Shown here: positions 1 to 8,187 of the stretch, one piece after another
Layout: every line of letters begins with the position of its first letter
How positions within the stretch are numbered: position 1 is the first letter of the stretch
Origin: Pectobacterium fontis
GTDB taxonomy: Bacteria > Pseudomonadota > Gammaproteobacteria > Enterobacterales > Enterobacteriaceae
Length of the DNA stretch: 64,000 nt
Direction: 5' to 3'
NCBI RefSeq assembly: GCF_000803215.1
Contig: NZ_JSXC01000012.1
Location: 62,001-126,000, forward strand
Notes under the pieces: generated by a model
The model's database searches: none
Seen by the model: only the letters and a program-made list of their open reading frames with translations
What the model was told of the DNA's origin: nothing
Position numbers and translations under genes: made by a program

Positions 1-2
1 TC

Positions 3-113
3 TCTTACTGTGTGATGAAGTTGGCCACGGGACGCTGGCGTGAAATCAGCCCGTGTGTGATCGTGGTTGCATTGTTGTTCCTGCTGAAAATCGTGTTCAT
101 CGACGGGCATTAA
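3..113 (+). CDS. C-terminal end of an integral membrane protein (partial)
   Basis: An open frame enters from the left edge and ends at TAA 111-113. Only 36 residues are visible. They contain one strongly hydrophobic segment (about residues 18-31, IVVALLFLLKIVF) followed by a short polar tail, so this is the last membrane helix of a polytopic protein. The family cannot be named from so little. It converges with the PPTase-like gene, and a GC-rich hairpin separates the two. Confidence 0.6.
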   Translation, partial: SYCVMKLATGRWREISPCVIVVALLFLLKIVFIDGH

Positions 114-119
114 TCCGTT

Positions 120-148
120 CGTGGCTCCGGGTTTTCCCCGGAGCCACG
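120..148. terminator. Bidirectional hairpin between convergent genes
   Basis: A perfect 11-bp inverted repeat (CGTGGCTCCGG at 120-130, CCGGAGCCACG at 138-148) with a 7-nt loop lies between two convergent reading frames. There is no good T tract on either side, so the terminator role is inferred from stem strength and position. Confidence 0.6.
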
Positions 149-153
149 GCTTG

Positions 154-897
154 CTACTGCGACGCAGTAGAGGTCGCTTTTTCTAGCGTATGGCTGGTTA
201 ATTTCATATAGCGTACAGGCTGGCGCTGCTGCTGTAGAATTTCCCCCGATTTTTTCATACCCGATGCCGACGTGTATTTCCACATGACTAATCGATTAAG
301 TGTGGGAATGTGGGCGCATGCCCAGGCAAGATAATCATCGACATCGCTCATGACTTCTACCGCGGGAATACAGGGGGCACGCAGCTTGCCAGAAGCGGGG
401 TGGAGTTTCAGGTTATTGGGCGGATTACTTTTTACGCCTGGGATTTTCATTAATGACTGGCGGATGGTGCAGAGCTGCGTAGCGGCTTCCAGCGGATCGC
501 GTTGAGCATCAATCCATGCCTGTTCGGCCTGAGTCTGTGCCCGCATCTGTGGGGCGACCTGAGTCATAGGCCTGAGATGAACGATTTCGATATCCATACC
601 TACGCTTCCTTCTTCGCTCAGGAGAATGGCGATGGTATTGCCCGCATAGCCGATGCTGAAATTGGGCATATTAGGATCGGCAAAATAAGGACGCCCTTCA
701 GGAGACACCTGTAGCGTGGGTAACAGCGGATAGCCGAAAAAATAGAACATCATCTCAGCCAGCAGCACTCGACTTTTCAGATAACGCTCGCTGCGTTTGG
801 CTGAAAAACCCTGTGTTGATGAGATGAGCCTATCAGGCAACCTTTGTAAGTCAGGAAGCGCTTCCGTGCTTGTCCACCTGACAAAATGGCAGGTCAT
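154..897 (-). CDS. 4'-phosphopantetheinyl transferase superfamily protein, AcpT-like, with altered motifs
   Basis: A 247-aa protein that lines up with E. coli AcpT, a Sfp-type enzyme that would move phosphopantetheine from CoA onto carrier proteins. The metal-binding signature GMDIE is present at residues 100-104, and flanking text such as NTIAILLSEEGSVG matches AcpT. Two hallmark motifs are not canonical: where AcpT has NLSHSG this protein has FSIGYAG, and where AcpT has WTRKEA it has CTIRQS (about 143-148). The usual His and the Lys-Glu pair are therefore missing, so activity is doubtful. It is longer than AcpT (about 195 aa), with extra C-terminal sequence. The ATG follows GGAGTGAACA. It lies downstream of hydN on the same strand, with a 196-bp gap. 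Confidence 0.75.
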   Translation of the reverse strand: MTCHFVRWTSTEALPDLQRLPDRLISSTQGFSAKRSERYLKSRVLLAEMMFYFFGYPLLPTLQVSPEGRPYFADPNMPNFSIGYAGNTIAILLSEEGSVGMDIEIVHLRPMTQVAPQMRAQTQAEQAWIDAQRDPLEAATQLCTIRQSLMKIPGVKSNPPNNLKLHPASGKLRAPCIPAVEVMSDVDDYLAWACAHIPTLNRLVMWKYTSASGMKKSGEILQQQRQPVRYMKLTSHTLEKATSTASQ

Positions 898-1093
898 TGT
901 TCACTCCATGATCGTGATAAAAGATGGGAACCTATCAGGTATTACTGATACATATTTATATTATCAGACTAATATGTGATCTAAATAAAAATCGATGGAT
1001 AAATCGGCGATAATTATTAATTAAGACACAATGAATTTTCTGCCTCGTGTACTTTGTGGCAATCCCCCCCTGTTCGACACATTCCCGTTTGCT

Positions 1094-1615
1094 TTAATGG
1101 CTCGGCCACCCCAGTGCGGCACGCCGCTGTTTTTCCAGCGTCTGCTTATGCAGCTCATCCGCTGTCACTAACCGCAGTGCAGAGGTTGGACATACCCTGA
1201 CGCAGGAAGGGCTTTGGGCGACACCCACGCACAAATCACATTTGTGCACCTCGCTTTGCGTGAGGTGTGTTTCTTCCTCGTCATTCGACGCTTTTGTTAC
1301 CACATTGATAGCCCCAAAGGGACAGGCAACGACGCAGCTTTTGCAGCCGATGCAGCGAGACTGGATAACCTGAATACTGTCCCGATCGCGTACCAGAGCA
1401 TCATTCGGGCACACGCTGGCACAGGGCGCGTTCTCACACTGGCGGCAAAGAACAGGAACACTGACGCTGGCGCTTTTGACAACCTTCAGGCGCGGAAAGA
1501 AGCGAGAAGGCCTCAGTTGTGCGCTTTGACCACCGCTATGGGCTACCGCGCAGGCGATCTCACAGGTCCGGCAACCAATGCATTTTTCTGCTTCGGCGAT
1601 AACAAATTGGTTCAT
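1094..1615 (-). CDS. hydN: HydN-like 4Fe-4S ferredoxin-type electron transfer protein
   Basis: A 173-aa, Cys-rich cytoplasmic protein with four Cys clusters. Examples are CIGCRTCEIAC near residue 13, CRQCENAPCASVC near 57, CIGCKSCVVACP near 88, and CDLC...CVRVCP near 125-141. This is the DmsB/HycB-like layout of four 4Fe-4S clusters and resembles E. coli HydN, associated with formate dehydrogenase H. It probably carries electrons between an oxidoreductase and its partner. It overlaps the upstream aegA stop by 4 bp, so the two are translationally coupled, and its sequence resembles the N-terminal part of AegA. No formate dehydrogenase gene is in the window. Confidence 0.88.
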   Translation of the reverse strand: MNQFVIAEAEKCIGCRTCEIACAVAHSGGQSAQLRPSRFFPRLKVVKSASVSVPVLCRQCENAPCASVCPNDALVRDRDSIQVIQSRCIGCKSCVVACPFGAINVVTKASNDEEETHLTQSEVHKCDLCVGVAQSPSCVRVCPTSALRLVTADELHKQTLEKQRRAALGWPSH

Positions 1616-3636
1616 GAGCGGATCTCCTCGCGGGTGGCATTTGTCTCAGGGCGATGAGGTTGTGCGGGAATAGCGCCTGTGCTGGCGGTCAGCCCCATCG
1701 TCGCAATCATCCCCAATGCGGCTTTGCGTCCGTCGGCAATGGCGGTAACCACCAGATCGGCACCGCGCACGGCATCACCACCAGCAAAAATACGCGGATG
1801 ATTCGTCTGGCAAGGTATCTGACTATCCAGAGGCGCGGTGATGTATCCCCAGTTATCCAGAGCAACGTCAGCCTCTTCCAGCCACGGCATACGGTGTGAC
1901 TGAAAGCCAAAGGCGGTTATCACGGCGTCAGCCGGTTGCACGAATTCTGAATCAGGGATTGGGCGTGGACGACGACGGCCACTGGCATCGGGTTCGCCCA
2001 GCTCCGTGCGAACCAGACTAATGCCGCACACGTCACCCTGTTCATTGAGGCAGATTTTTTGTGGTTGAACGTTAAACATGAACTCTACGCCTTCTTCGCG
2101 GGAGTTTTTCACCTCTTTTTTCGAACCGGGCATATTGGCTTCATCGCGACGATATGCGCAGGTGACCGATATCGCACCTTGCCGAACGGAGGTGCGCAGA
2201 CAATCCATCGCGGTATCTCCACCGCCGAGTACCACGACGCGTTTGCCCGCCATGGAGATATAAGGCTCATCGTCTAATTCAGGCAGCCCCATAACCTGTT
2301 TGGTATTGGCGATCAGGAAGGGAAGCGCATCGAAGACGCCGGGAGCCTCTTCATTATCAATGTTGGCCTTCATGGAACGGTAGGTGCCTACACCGAGGAA
2401 AACGGTGTCATAGTCGTCCAGAAGCTGAGCCAGAGAAACATCTTTCCCGACTTCGGTATTCAGCCGGAATTCGATTCCCATGTTGCTGAACACGTCACGA
2501 CGATGAACCAGAACCGCTTTATCCAGCTTGAACGACGGAATCCCGAACGTGAGTAGCCCGCCAATTTCCGGGTGACGGTCGAACACGACGGCCTGTACGC
2601 CGTTGCGCGCCAGCACATCGGCACAGGCTAATCCCGCCGGGCCAGCACCAACAATTGCTGCGCGTTTCCCGCTGGGAACGACGTGCGTCATATCGGGCGA
2701 CCAGCCCATTTTTATTGCGGTGTCGGTAATGTAGCGCTCAACGTTGCCGATGGTGATGGCACCGTACTCTTTACCCAGTGTACATGCCCCTTCACATAGC
2801 CGATCTTGTGGACACACCCGCCCACAGATTTCCGGCAGGCTACTGGTTTGGTGTGATAGCTCAACGGCTTCAAGAATCCTCCCCTGTTTCGCCAGACTCA
2901 GCAACTCGGGAATATTGTTATGCAGCGGGCAGGTCCACTCGCAGATCGCACGTTTGCCGCAAGAGAGGCAGCGGTCAGCCTGATCTTCCGTCTGTTGCGC
3001 GGAGAAGCCGTGGTAGATCTCATCAAACGTGGAGGTTCTCTGAGTCAGCGGTTTTTTCTCCGCATCCCGGCGTGGCCAGTTTTTTCTTTTACTGAGCGGA
3101 TTAGCCGTCAGCGCTTTCAGCACGGGGATTTCGCGCTGCCAGTGAGCGGCCGAACGCCGCGCCATCTCCTGCTGTTTCTCCTGACGGCGAGCGGCTAACG
3201 TTTGCTCGCTGACGAGCTGCAAGGCTTGCGTCGGGCAGGCTGCTACGCACGCTTGCCCTTCCGGGCGATCGGCGCAGAGGTCGCATTTATGGGCGATGGT
3301 GCTGTTGTCCACGGGGTTGGTCACCATAGACATCGCCCCGAAGGGGCAAGCCAGTACACAGCTTTTGCAACCGATGCACTTTTCCTGAACGAGCTGAATG
3401 CTATGGTCTTTTCTGATCAAGGCCTGCGTGGGACATACGCTGGCGCAGGGGGCATCTTCACAGTGACGGCAGGTTACGGCAGCCCGCAGCGTTGGCGTAT
3501 TGAATGCCTTGATTCTGGGCTGAAATACCGCGACGTTATCTGGATAGTGTTCGTCATTATGTGAAATGACACAGGCAATTTCACAGGCATGGCACCCCAT
3601 ACAGTCTTGAGTACTGGCAATAACAAATCGGTTCAT
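1612..3636 (-). CDS. aegA: AegA-type Fe-S / FAD-NAD(P) oxidoreductase
   Basis: A 674-aa fusion. Residues 1 to about 160 are a HydN-like 4Fe-4S electron transfer module (CMGCHACEIAC, CIGCKSCVLACP). The rest resembles the small subunit of glutamate synthase (GltD): a Cys-rich link (CLSCGKRAICEWTCP), an FAD-binding GAGPAGLACADVLARNG near 330, and an NAD(P)-binding VVLGGGDTAMDC near 465. Its length and order match E. coli AegA, which has been linked to anaerobic, formate-dependent purine catabolism; that role is family knowledge and is not shown here. The ATG follows AGAAGGT. It is first in the aegA-hydN pair. Confidence 0.9.
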   Translation of the reverse strand: MNRFVIASTQDCMGCHACEIACVISHNDEHYPDNVAVFQPRIKAFNTPTLRAAVTCRHCEDAPCASVCPTQALIRKDHSIQLVQEKCIGCKSCVLACPFGAMSMVTNPVDNSTIAHKCDLCADRPEGQACVAACPTQALQLVSEQTLAARRQEKQQEMARRSAAHWQREIPVLKALTANPLSKRKNWPRRDAEKKPLTQRTSTFDEIYHGFSAQQTEDQADRCLSCGKRAICEWTCPLHNNIPELLSLAKQGRILEAVELSHQTSSLPEICGRVCPQDRLCEGACTLGKEYGAITIGNVERYITDTAIKMGWSPDMTHVVPSGKRAAIVGAGPAGLACADVLARNGVQAVVFDRHPEIGGLLTFGIPSFKLDKAVLVHRRDVFSNMGIEFRLNTEVGKDVSLAQLLDDYDTVFLGVGTYRSMKANIDNEEAPGVFDALPFLIANTKQVMGLPELDDEPYISMAGKRVVVLGGGDTAMDCLRTSVRQGAISVTCAYRRDEANMPGSKKEVKNSREEGVEFMFNVQPQKICLNEQGDVCGISLVRTELGEPDASGRRRPRPIPDSEFVQPADAVITAFGFQSHRMPWLEEADVALDNWGYITAPLDSQIPCQTNHPRIFAGGDAVRGADLVVTAIADGRKAALGMIATMGLTASTGAIPAQPHRPETNATREEIRS

Positions 3637-3702
3637 TACCTTCTTCCGCCCTGGCTCCCTCGATCGTGGTATTTATCCTAATAGCTGGATAACCCCCTGA
3701 CC

Positions 3703-3716
3703 TTGATATAAAGCAG
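3703..3716. promoter_or_regulatory. Weak FNR-like site upstream of aegA
   Basis: TTGAT-N4-AGCAG lies 67 bp upstream of the aegA ATG. The left half is a perfect FNR half-site, but the right half keeps only 3 of 5 consensus bases. An anaerobic regulator would suit an Fe-S oxidoreductase, but the match is weak and may be chance. Confidence 0.25.
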
Positions 3717-3857
3717 GTAAAAAGTCGGTTAATGTTAAATTCCACCTCGATTGTTAATAAAATTATTGAATCGTTTCAGTGGGTTATAATGTTATATGAA
3801 AGTAATAAGCTAGCTGCCTATAATCTTGTTTTTTATCTGGTTTATTGTATTTTTGCT

Positions 3858-5360
3858 TTATGCATCAGCGGCCTGATTACGCTGTTGTTTATTGTGCCGT
3901 GTTGTCCAGACGAAGGCCGAGGTCAGCAGCAGGATGAGCGTTGCGGCTGCCAGCACAATGGAAAACCCGGAATCAAAGGCGGAATGTGCCTGTGTGATAA
4001 GAATGCGCTGCATGTTTTCCGGTAAGGATTCGGCAAAAATTAACGCTTCATCCAGGCTGTCATAGGCGGAATCCGGTGCGGCAAACCCGGCGGGTAGCAT
4101 AAACGTCGCGGAATAGGCGAAAGACAGCAAACTGCCCATCAGCGTCACTCCCGTCGCGCCGCCTAATTCATAGGATACTTCTTCGATTGACGCCGCCATC
4201 CCCGCTTTTTCCTCTGGAGCAACCTGCATAATGGTGCTGGATGCGGCCGTCATGGTTGAACCCACGCCAGCACCAATCACCATCAGGCAAATAACTTGTA
4301 TGATGATGGGGGCATTGTGCAGCACGAGATAGCTTCCCATACCCAGCCCTGAAACCAACAGGCCAGCGGATAGCAGTGTCCCACTGTTCACGCGCGGCAG
4401 TATTTTTCCGGTTAACGGGCCAGAGATAAAGGACGCTACCGAGAGCGGTAAAATGAATAATCCTGCCTGTAACGGAGACAGTCCGATGACTAACTGCAAC
4501 CGCTGGGTGAAAGCTAACTCCATCCCGATCAAGGCGGCGGCGGCCACGATAGCCGCGGCTACCGCGGAGCTGAAGGGACGCAGGCGGAAGAGAGAGAAAT
4601 CGACCAGCGGATGTTTGCTGTTACGCTGACGCCGCACAAACAGGGTAATAAACGCCACGCCGATCAGCAGGGCGATCAGTGCATCGTCATAAGACGGAAC
4701 CCGTTTTCCCAGCTCTTTTATGGCATAGGTTACGCCAATCAAACCAACCATAATCAATAGGGATCCGATGACATCCCAGCGCTGTGAAGCATTGCCCGGT
4801 TGGTGTGGGATCACGGTGCTCCCCATGATGAGCGCAAGCAGCACAACCGGTACGTTAATGAGAAAAACGGACCCCCACCAGAAATACTCAAGCAGTATCC
4901 CGCCCATGATAGGGCCAAATGCCGCACCACCCGATGCCACTGCGGCCCAGATACCAATCGCCAGTGCGCGTTCCCGTTCATCAGAAAAGGTCAGGCGAAT
5001 AATCGAAAGAGTAGCAGGCATCATCATCGCCGCCCCGACGGCCAGCAAAGCACGAGCGGCGATCAGCATGCCGGGGGTAGGCGAATACGCGGCCAGTAAT
5101 GACGCCGTACCGAACACGAACAGCCCAGAGATGAATAATGGCTTATGACCCAGCTTATCGCCCAATGTCCCCATGCCGAGCAACAAGCCGGAGGCAACCA
5201 ACGCGTAGATATTCACGATCCACAGCTTGTCCGATGCCGTGGCGTGCAAGTCGTGAGTCAGTGTCGGGAGTGCGGTGTACAGTACCGTCATGTCGATGAC
5301 AATCAGGAACAGGGCGCTGGAAACAATGGCCAGAATCAGCCATTTTTTGGGTGATTGCAT
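3858..5360 (-). CDS. DHA2-family MFS efflux pump, SmvA-like
   Basis: A 500-aa inner-membrane drug:proton antiporter with about 14 hydrophobic segments. It has the DHA2/QacA-type motif near the end of helix 1 (DMTVLYTALPTL), motif A (LGDKLGHKP, about 65-73) and motif C-like GPIMGGILL. The sequence follows Salmonella SmvA (methyl viologen, cationic biocides), for example WAAVASGGAAFGP against WAAVGSGGAAFGP. It is divergent from a TetR gene with a palindromic operator between them, the same arrangement as smvA/smvR. Substrates are inferred from the family only. Confidence 0.85.
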   Translation of the reverse strand: MQSPKKWLILAIVSSALFLIVIDMTVLYTALPTLTHDLHATASDKLWIVNIYALVASGLLLGMGTLGDKLGHKPLFISGLFVFGTASLLAAYSPTPGMLIAARALLAVGAAMMMPATLSIIRLTFSDERERALAIGIWAAVASGGAAFGPIMGGILLEYFWWGSVFLINVPVVLLALIMGSTVIPHQPGNASQRWDVIGSLLIMVGLIGVTYAIKELGKRVPSYDDALIALLIGVAFITLFVRRQRNSKHPLVDFSLFRLRPFSSAVAAAIVAAAALIGMELAFTQRLQLVIGLSPLQAGLFILPLSVASFISGPLTGKILPRVNSGTLLSAGLLVSGLGMGSYLVLHNAPIIIQVICLMVIGAGVGSTMTAASSTIMQVAPEEKAGMAASIEEVSYELGGATGVTLMGSLLSFAYSATFMLPAGFAAPDSAYDSLDEALIFAESLPENMQRILITQAHSAFDSGFSIVLAAATLILLLTSAFVWTTRHNKQQRNQAADA

Positions 5361-5427
5361 AACAGGATCTCTGCCTCAGTGTTCAATTTTTCATCTTTTG
5401 GATAGCGCTCTGATGATATAGAATTGC

Positions 5428-5453
5428 TTTTTAAATACAAACGTATTTTAAAA
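5428..5453. promoter_or_regulatory. Palindromic operator between the efflux pump and tetR genes
   Basis: A near-perfect inverted repeat centred between 5440 and 5441: TTTTTAAATAC, 4-nt spacer, GTATTTTAAAA, with a single mismatched pair (5432/5449). It sits 11 bp before the tetR start and runs into the AAAAGGAG ribosome site of that gene. A repressor bound here could block its own gene and the divergent pump promoter. Confidence 0.75.
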
Positions 5454-5463
5454 AGGAGAGCAT

Positions 5464-6015
5464 ATGGGGCGTCATAAAAGCATTGATCGTACGCGCGTGT
5501 TGGATGAGGCAGAACAGATCGTTCGCACACAGGGCATTGCCTCGCTGACAATGGATGCGGTCGCTAAAGCGGCTGGCGTGACAAAAGGCGGCATTCAGTC
5601 GTGCTTTGGTACGAAAGATGAGCTGATTAATGCCATGTATCAGCGCTGGGAAGATGAGTTTGATGAGATGACCGCCGCGAGCATTCGGACGGATGACAGC
5701 CCGGAAGCGAGAGTTCGGGCGTATATTGATGTGACGTATCGGACGGATGCGGCAGAAGGCGATCGGGCGGCGGGCATGATGGCCTCATTACTCAACATGC
5801 CTGAGCACCTTGCAAAATCACAGGCCTGGTATGACCTCCACTTGTCTGGCCTTGACCTGAATTCACAAGCAGGACGAGATGCGCGTCTGGCGTTTCTGGC
5901 CTCGGAAGGGGCGTTTCTGCTGCGTTATTTTGGTTTTATGACGGTCGATGACGAGACCTGGAAAGCCATTTTCTCTGACATCGTTCGACTGTTACCTAAC
6001 CGCGCCCCTTCGTGA
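5464..6015 (+). CDS. TetR/AcrR-family repressor, likely controls the divergent pump
   Basis: A 183-aa protein with an N-terminal TetR helix-turn-helix (residues about 8-55, including GIASLTMDAVAKAAGVTKGG) and a C-terminal ligand-binding half that matches no named ligand class I can recognise. The start at 5464 is preceded by AAAAGGAG at good spacing. It is divergent from the SmvA-like pump with a palindrome between the starts, as in the SmvR-SmvA pair. It probably binds cationic compounds and derepresses the pump (inference). Confidence 0.85.
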   Translation: MGRHKSIDRTRVLDEAEQIVRTQGIASLTMDAVAKAAGVTKGGIQSCFGTKDELINAMYQRWEDEFDEMTAASIRTDDSPEARVRAYIDVTYRTDAAEGDRAAGMMASLLNMPEHLAKSQAWYDLHLSGLDLNSQAGRDARLAFLASEGAFLLRYFGFMTVDDETWKAIFSDIVRLLPNRAPS

Positions 6016-6054
6016 TTAAGGATCTCTGTTCAAGGGGGGGATTTATTGCTTTTA

Positions 6055-6450
6055 CTATTGCCCACTTGGATGCTGGGCCGCCAGAATCTCGTCCAGATTT
6101 CCTTCGATCCATATGGCCAGTTCTTTCACTCGCTCCCCGACTTCTTTACCGAGTGGTGTCAGGCTGTATTCAACATGCGGTGGGACCACCTGATAGGCTG
6201 TTCGTAGGATAAAACCATCACGTTCCAGCCATTGCAGGGTCTGCGCCAGCATACGTTCGCTTACGCCCCCAATTCGCCGACGTAATTGGCTAAAGCGATG
6301 GGTATCGTCAAGTAATGCGATCAAAATCAGCACTCCCCAGCGACTGGTGACGTGGTTAAGTATTTGGCGAGATTGGCATTTTTCAGCAAAGACATCACCC
6401 GTTGATAAAATAGGGGGCAATAAGTCTACGGCGGTTTTGGGTTTGCTCAC
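6055..6450 (-). CDS. ytfH: HxlR-family regulator, YtfH/QorR-like
   Basis: A 131-aa winged-helix protein of the HxlR/MarR-like class. The core SRWGVLILIALLDDTHRFSQLRRRIGG (in pieces, about 36-62) and SERMLAQTLQWLERDG are characteristic. Cys25 (AEKCQSRQ) stands in front of the first helix, where family members such as YtfH, QorR and HypR carry a redox-sensing cysteine. It is divergent from qorB, as in E. coli ytfH-ytfG, and probably represses qorB until electrophile or oxidant stress. The shared 87-bp spacer carries ACTTAC-type repeats near 6450-6480 that could be its binding site. Confidence 0.85.
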   Translation of the reverse strand: MSKPKTAVDLLPPILSTGDVFAEKCQSRQILNHVTSRWGVLILIALLDDTHRFSQLRRRIGGVSERMLAQTLQWLERDGFILRTAYQVVPPHVEYSLTPLGKEVGERVKELAIWIEGNLDEILAAQHPSGQ

Positions 6451-6537
6451 TATACTTACCTTTATGTATGTACTTACTTTAAATTAGTATTGTCGATATT
6501 ATGCCAGTCACTACCTATCAATGAAAAGGAGCTTGAG

Positions 6538-7389
6538 ATGATTGCTATTACGGGTGCATCCGGTCAACTAGGTCGTTTAGTTATCGCACAACTGTTAGAG
6601 AAGGTTCCGGCGAACCATATTGTGGCGCTGGTGCGTGATGTGAATAAAGTTGCCGATCTTTCTGCAAAAGGCGTGCAGGTGAAAGCCGCGGATTACAACC
6701 AGCCTGAAGCTCTGGTTTCTGCGCTGCAAGGTGTGGATAAACTGCTGCTGATCTCTTCCAGCGAGGTGGGACAGCGTGCGGCACAACACCGCAACGTCAT
6801 TGAAGCCGCAGCGAAAGTCGGCGTTAAACTGTTGGCATATACCAGCCTGTTGCACGCGGATAAATCGCCTCTGGCGCTGGCTGAGGAACACAAGCAGACG
6901 GAAGCGCTGCTGAAAGCGTCCGGCTTACCTCATGTGCTATTGCGTAACGGTTGGTATACCGAAAACTATGCAGAGAGCATTCCGGCGGCGTTGGAACACG
7001 GCGTCTTTATCGGTAGCGCGGGTGAAGGGAAGATTGCCTCTGCCACGCGCGAAGACTTCGCGGCTGCTGCGGTCGCAGTGCTGACGCAGGAAGGACAGGC
7101 CGGCAAGGTTTATGAACTGGCGGGTGATGAACCTTACACGCTGGCGGAGTTAGCGGCGGAGCTCAGCAAACAGTCGGGTAAATCCATCGGTTATCAAAAC
7201 CTGTCTGAAGCCGAGTTCACCTCAGCATTGGTTTCTGCCGGGCTTCCCGAGGTTTTCGCACAAATCGTTGCAGATTCAGACGTAGGTGCCTCAAAAGGCG
7301 GCCTGTTTGATGGCAGCAAACAACTGAGTCAATTGATTGGCCGCCCAACGACGCCGCTGTCAGCGGTGGTGAAAGCCACGCTGAAGTAA
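6538..7389 (+). CDS. qorB: NAD(P)H:quinone oxidoreductase 2
   Basis: A 283-aa atypical short-chain dehydrogenase (NmrA/SDR fold). The Rossmann motif ITGASGQLGR is at residues 3-12 and RNGWYTENY is near 136, as in E. coli QorB (286 aa). It reduces quinones with NADPH in the cytosol and is tied to electrophile defence. I chose ATG 6538 (after AAAAGGAGCTTGAG) over an upstream in-frame TTG at 6490, because QorB proteins begin MIAITGASG. It is divergent from its likely HxlR regulator and is followed by a strong hairpin. Confidence 0.92.
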   Translation: MIAITGASGQLGRLVIAQLLEKVPANHIVALVRDVNKVADLSAKGVQVKAADYNQPEALVSALQGVDKLLLISSSEVGQRAAQHRNVIEAAAKVGVKLLAYTSLLHADKSPLALAEEHKQTEALLKASGLPHVLLRNGWYTENYAESIPAALEHGVFIGSAGEGKIASATREDFAAAAVAVLTQEGQAGKVYELAGDEPYTLAELAAELSKQSGKSIGYQNLSEAEFTSALVSAGLPEVFAQIVADSDVGASKGGLFDGSKQLSQLIGRPTTPLSAVVKATLK

Positions 7390-7404
7390 TGTTTAAAAAT
7401 TTTT

Positions 7405-7434
7405 GACCATTTTCCTGACGCCAGGAAAATGGTC
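7405..7434 (+). terminator. qorB terminator hairpin
   Basis: A perfect 13-bp inverted repeat (GACCATTTTCCTG and its complement) around a 4-nt loop, starting 15 bp after the qorB stop. It is followed by a T-rich but broken tract (TGTTTCTTC) and preceded by AAAAATTTTT, so it may work in both directions. Confidence 0.75.
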
Positions 7435-7663
7435 TGTTTCTTCATAGCCCGTTGTCTTGCATGATTCTATGGCTCGTCCAATCGCTGAATATCCCAAATA
7501 ATCAACCGGACTGAGCAAGGCCGATCAGAGTTCGGATTCCCTCGTGATATGGTCATCGCTTTTATATGTAAATTTTCACTGTGTGTTCCCCACGATTATG
7601 AATGTGGGGAAGGGAACATCGTGATATTGACTCCATTTTACTTGCCTCTTGCTTATATTCTAT

Positions 7664-7786
7664 TTACACACAACCTTCTTTAACATCCTGTCAGCATTGA
7701 ATTTAGAACTTACTGTTACGCCCAGGTGTGTGGACACCGCCAATAATGAAGCCTCTGTTGCATCATCCAGGAAGGAAGAATGGTAA
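7664..7786 (+). pseudogene. hipB: hipB remnant (C-terminal end only)
   Basis: In the frame ending at TAA 7784-7786 the translation reads HTTFFNILSALNLELTVTP and ends SSRKEEW. This parallels the C-terminal end of E. coli HipB (TTFFKILQSLELSMTL ... QNLEW). The helix-turn-helix that should lie upstream is gone; the same frame above 7664 is an unrelated hydrophobic run. Its stop overlaps the hipA start (TAATG), the usual hipBA junction, which supports the call. Non-functional as an antitoxin. Confidence 0.72.
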
Positions 7787-8141
7787 TGGCGGCGCTCGAT
7801 GTTTATATGAACGGCTATCGGGTGGGGATTCTGACCAAAACGGGTAGTGGAACACATCATTTTTCCTATGATGCAAACTGGCTAGGGCTGCCTGGGAATC
7901 GCCCCATTTCGCTTTCTATGCCGCTACGTCATCAGCCCTATCAAGGTGATGACGTTTATAATTTCTTCGACAATTTGTTCCGGATAACCCGGATATCAGA
8001 AGACGCATTGTCGCCAGACATCACGCTGACTCCACCCAGCCGTTTGATCTGCTGGCGAAAGTGGGGCAAAACAGTGTCGGTGCGTTGCAATTGGTGAGGC
8101 AATTCTGGCCGGGTTGTAGGCCAGATCGAGACGGCTCATGA
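7786..8141 (+). pseudogene. hipA: hipA remnant (frameshifted and truncated)
   Basis: The start matches the HipA N-terminal domain: MNGYRVGILTKTGSG, RPISLSMPL, VYNFFDNL. At about 7979 one base is missing from a C run: TTGTTCCGG stands where TTGTTCCCGG would continue the frame. Past that point another frame continues HipA (DNPDIRRRIVARHHADSTQ, then QPFDLLAKVGQNSVGALQL) up to TGA 8139-8141. HipA is a Ser/Thr kinase of about 440 aa; here only the first quarter survives and the kinase core is gone. An upstream ATG at 7780 is in the same frame. Confidence 0.85.
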
Positions 8142-8157
8142 GCGGATGGGAGTAATT

Positions 8158-8180
8158 TCCCCGATGAATAATATCGGGGA
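8158..8180 (-). terminator. Hairpin downstream of mnmE
   Basis: An 8-bp inverted repeat, TCCCCGAT and ATCGGGGA, with a 7-nt loop, just past the mnmE stop. The T tract on the minus strand is poor, so this may only protect the 3' end. Confidence 0.5.
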
Positions 8181-8187
8181 GAGCGAA

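Noticed and set aside
7780-8097. A free-standing 105-aa protein from 7780
   Set aside because: The second half of that translation is out of frame; the other frame gives clear HipA text. It is a frameshifted hipA scrap.
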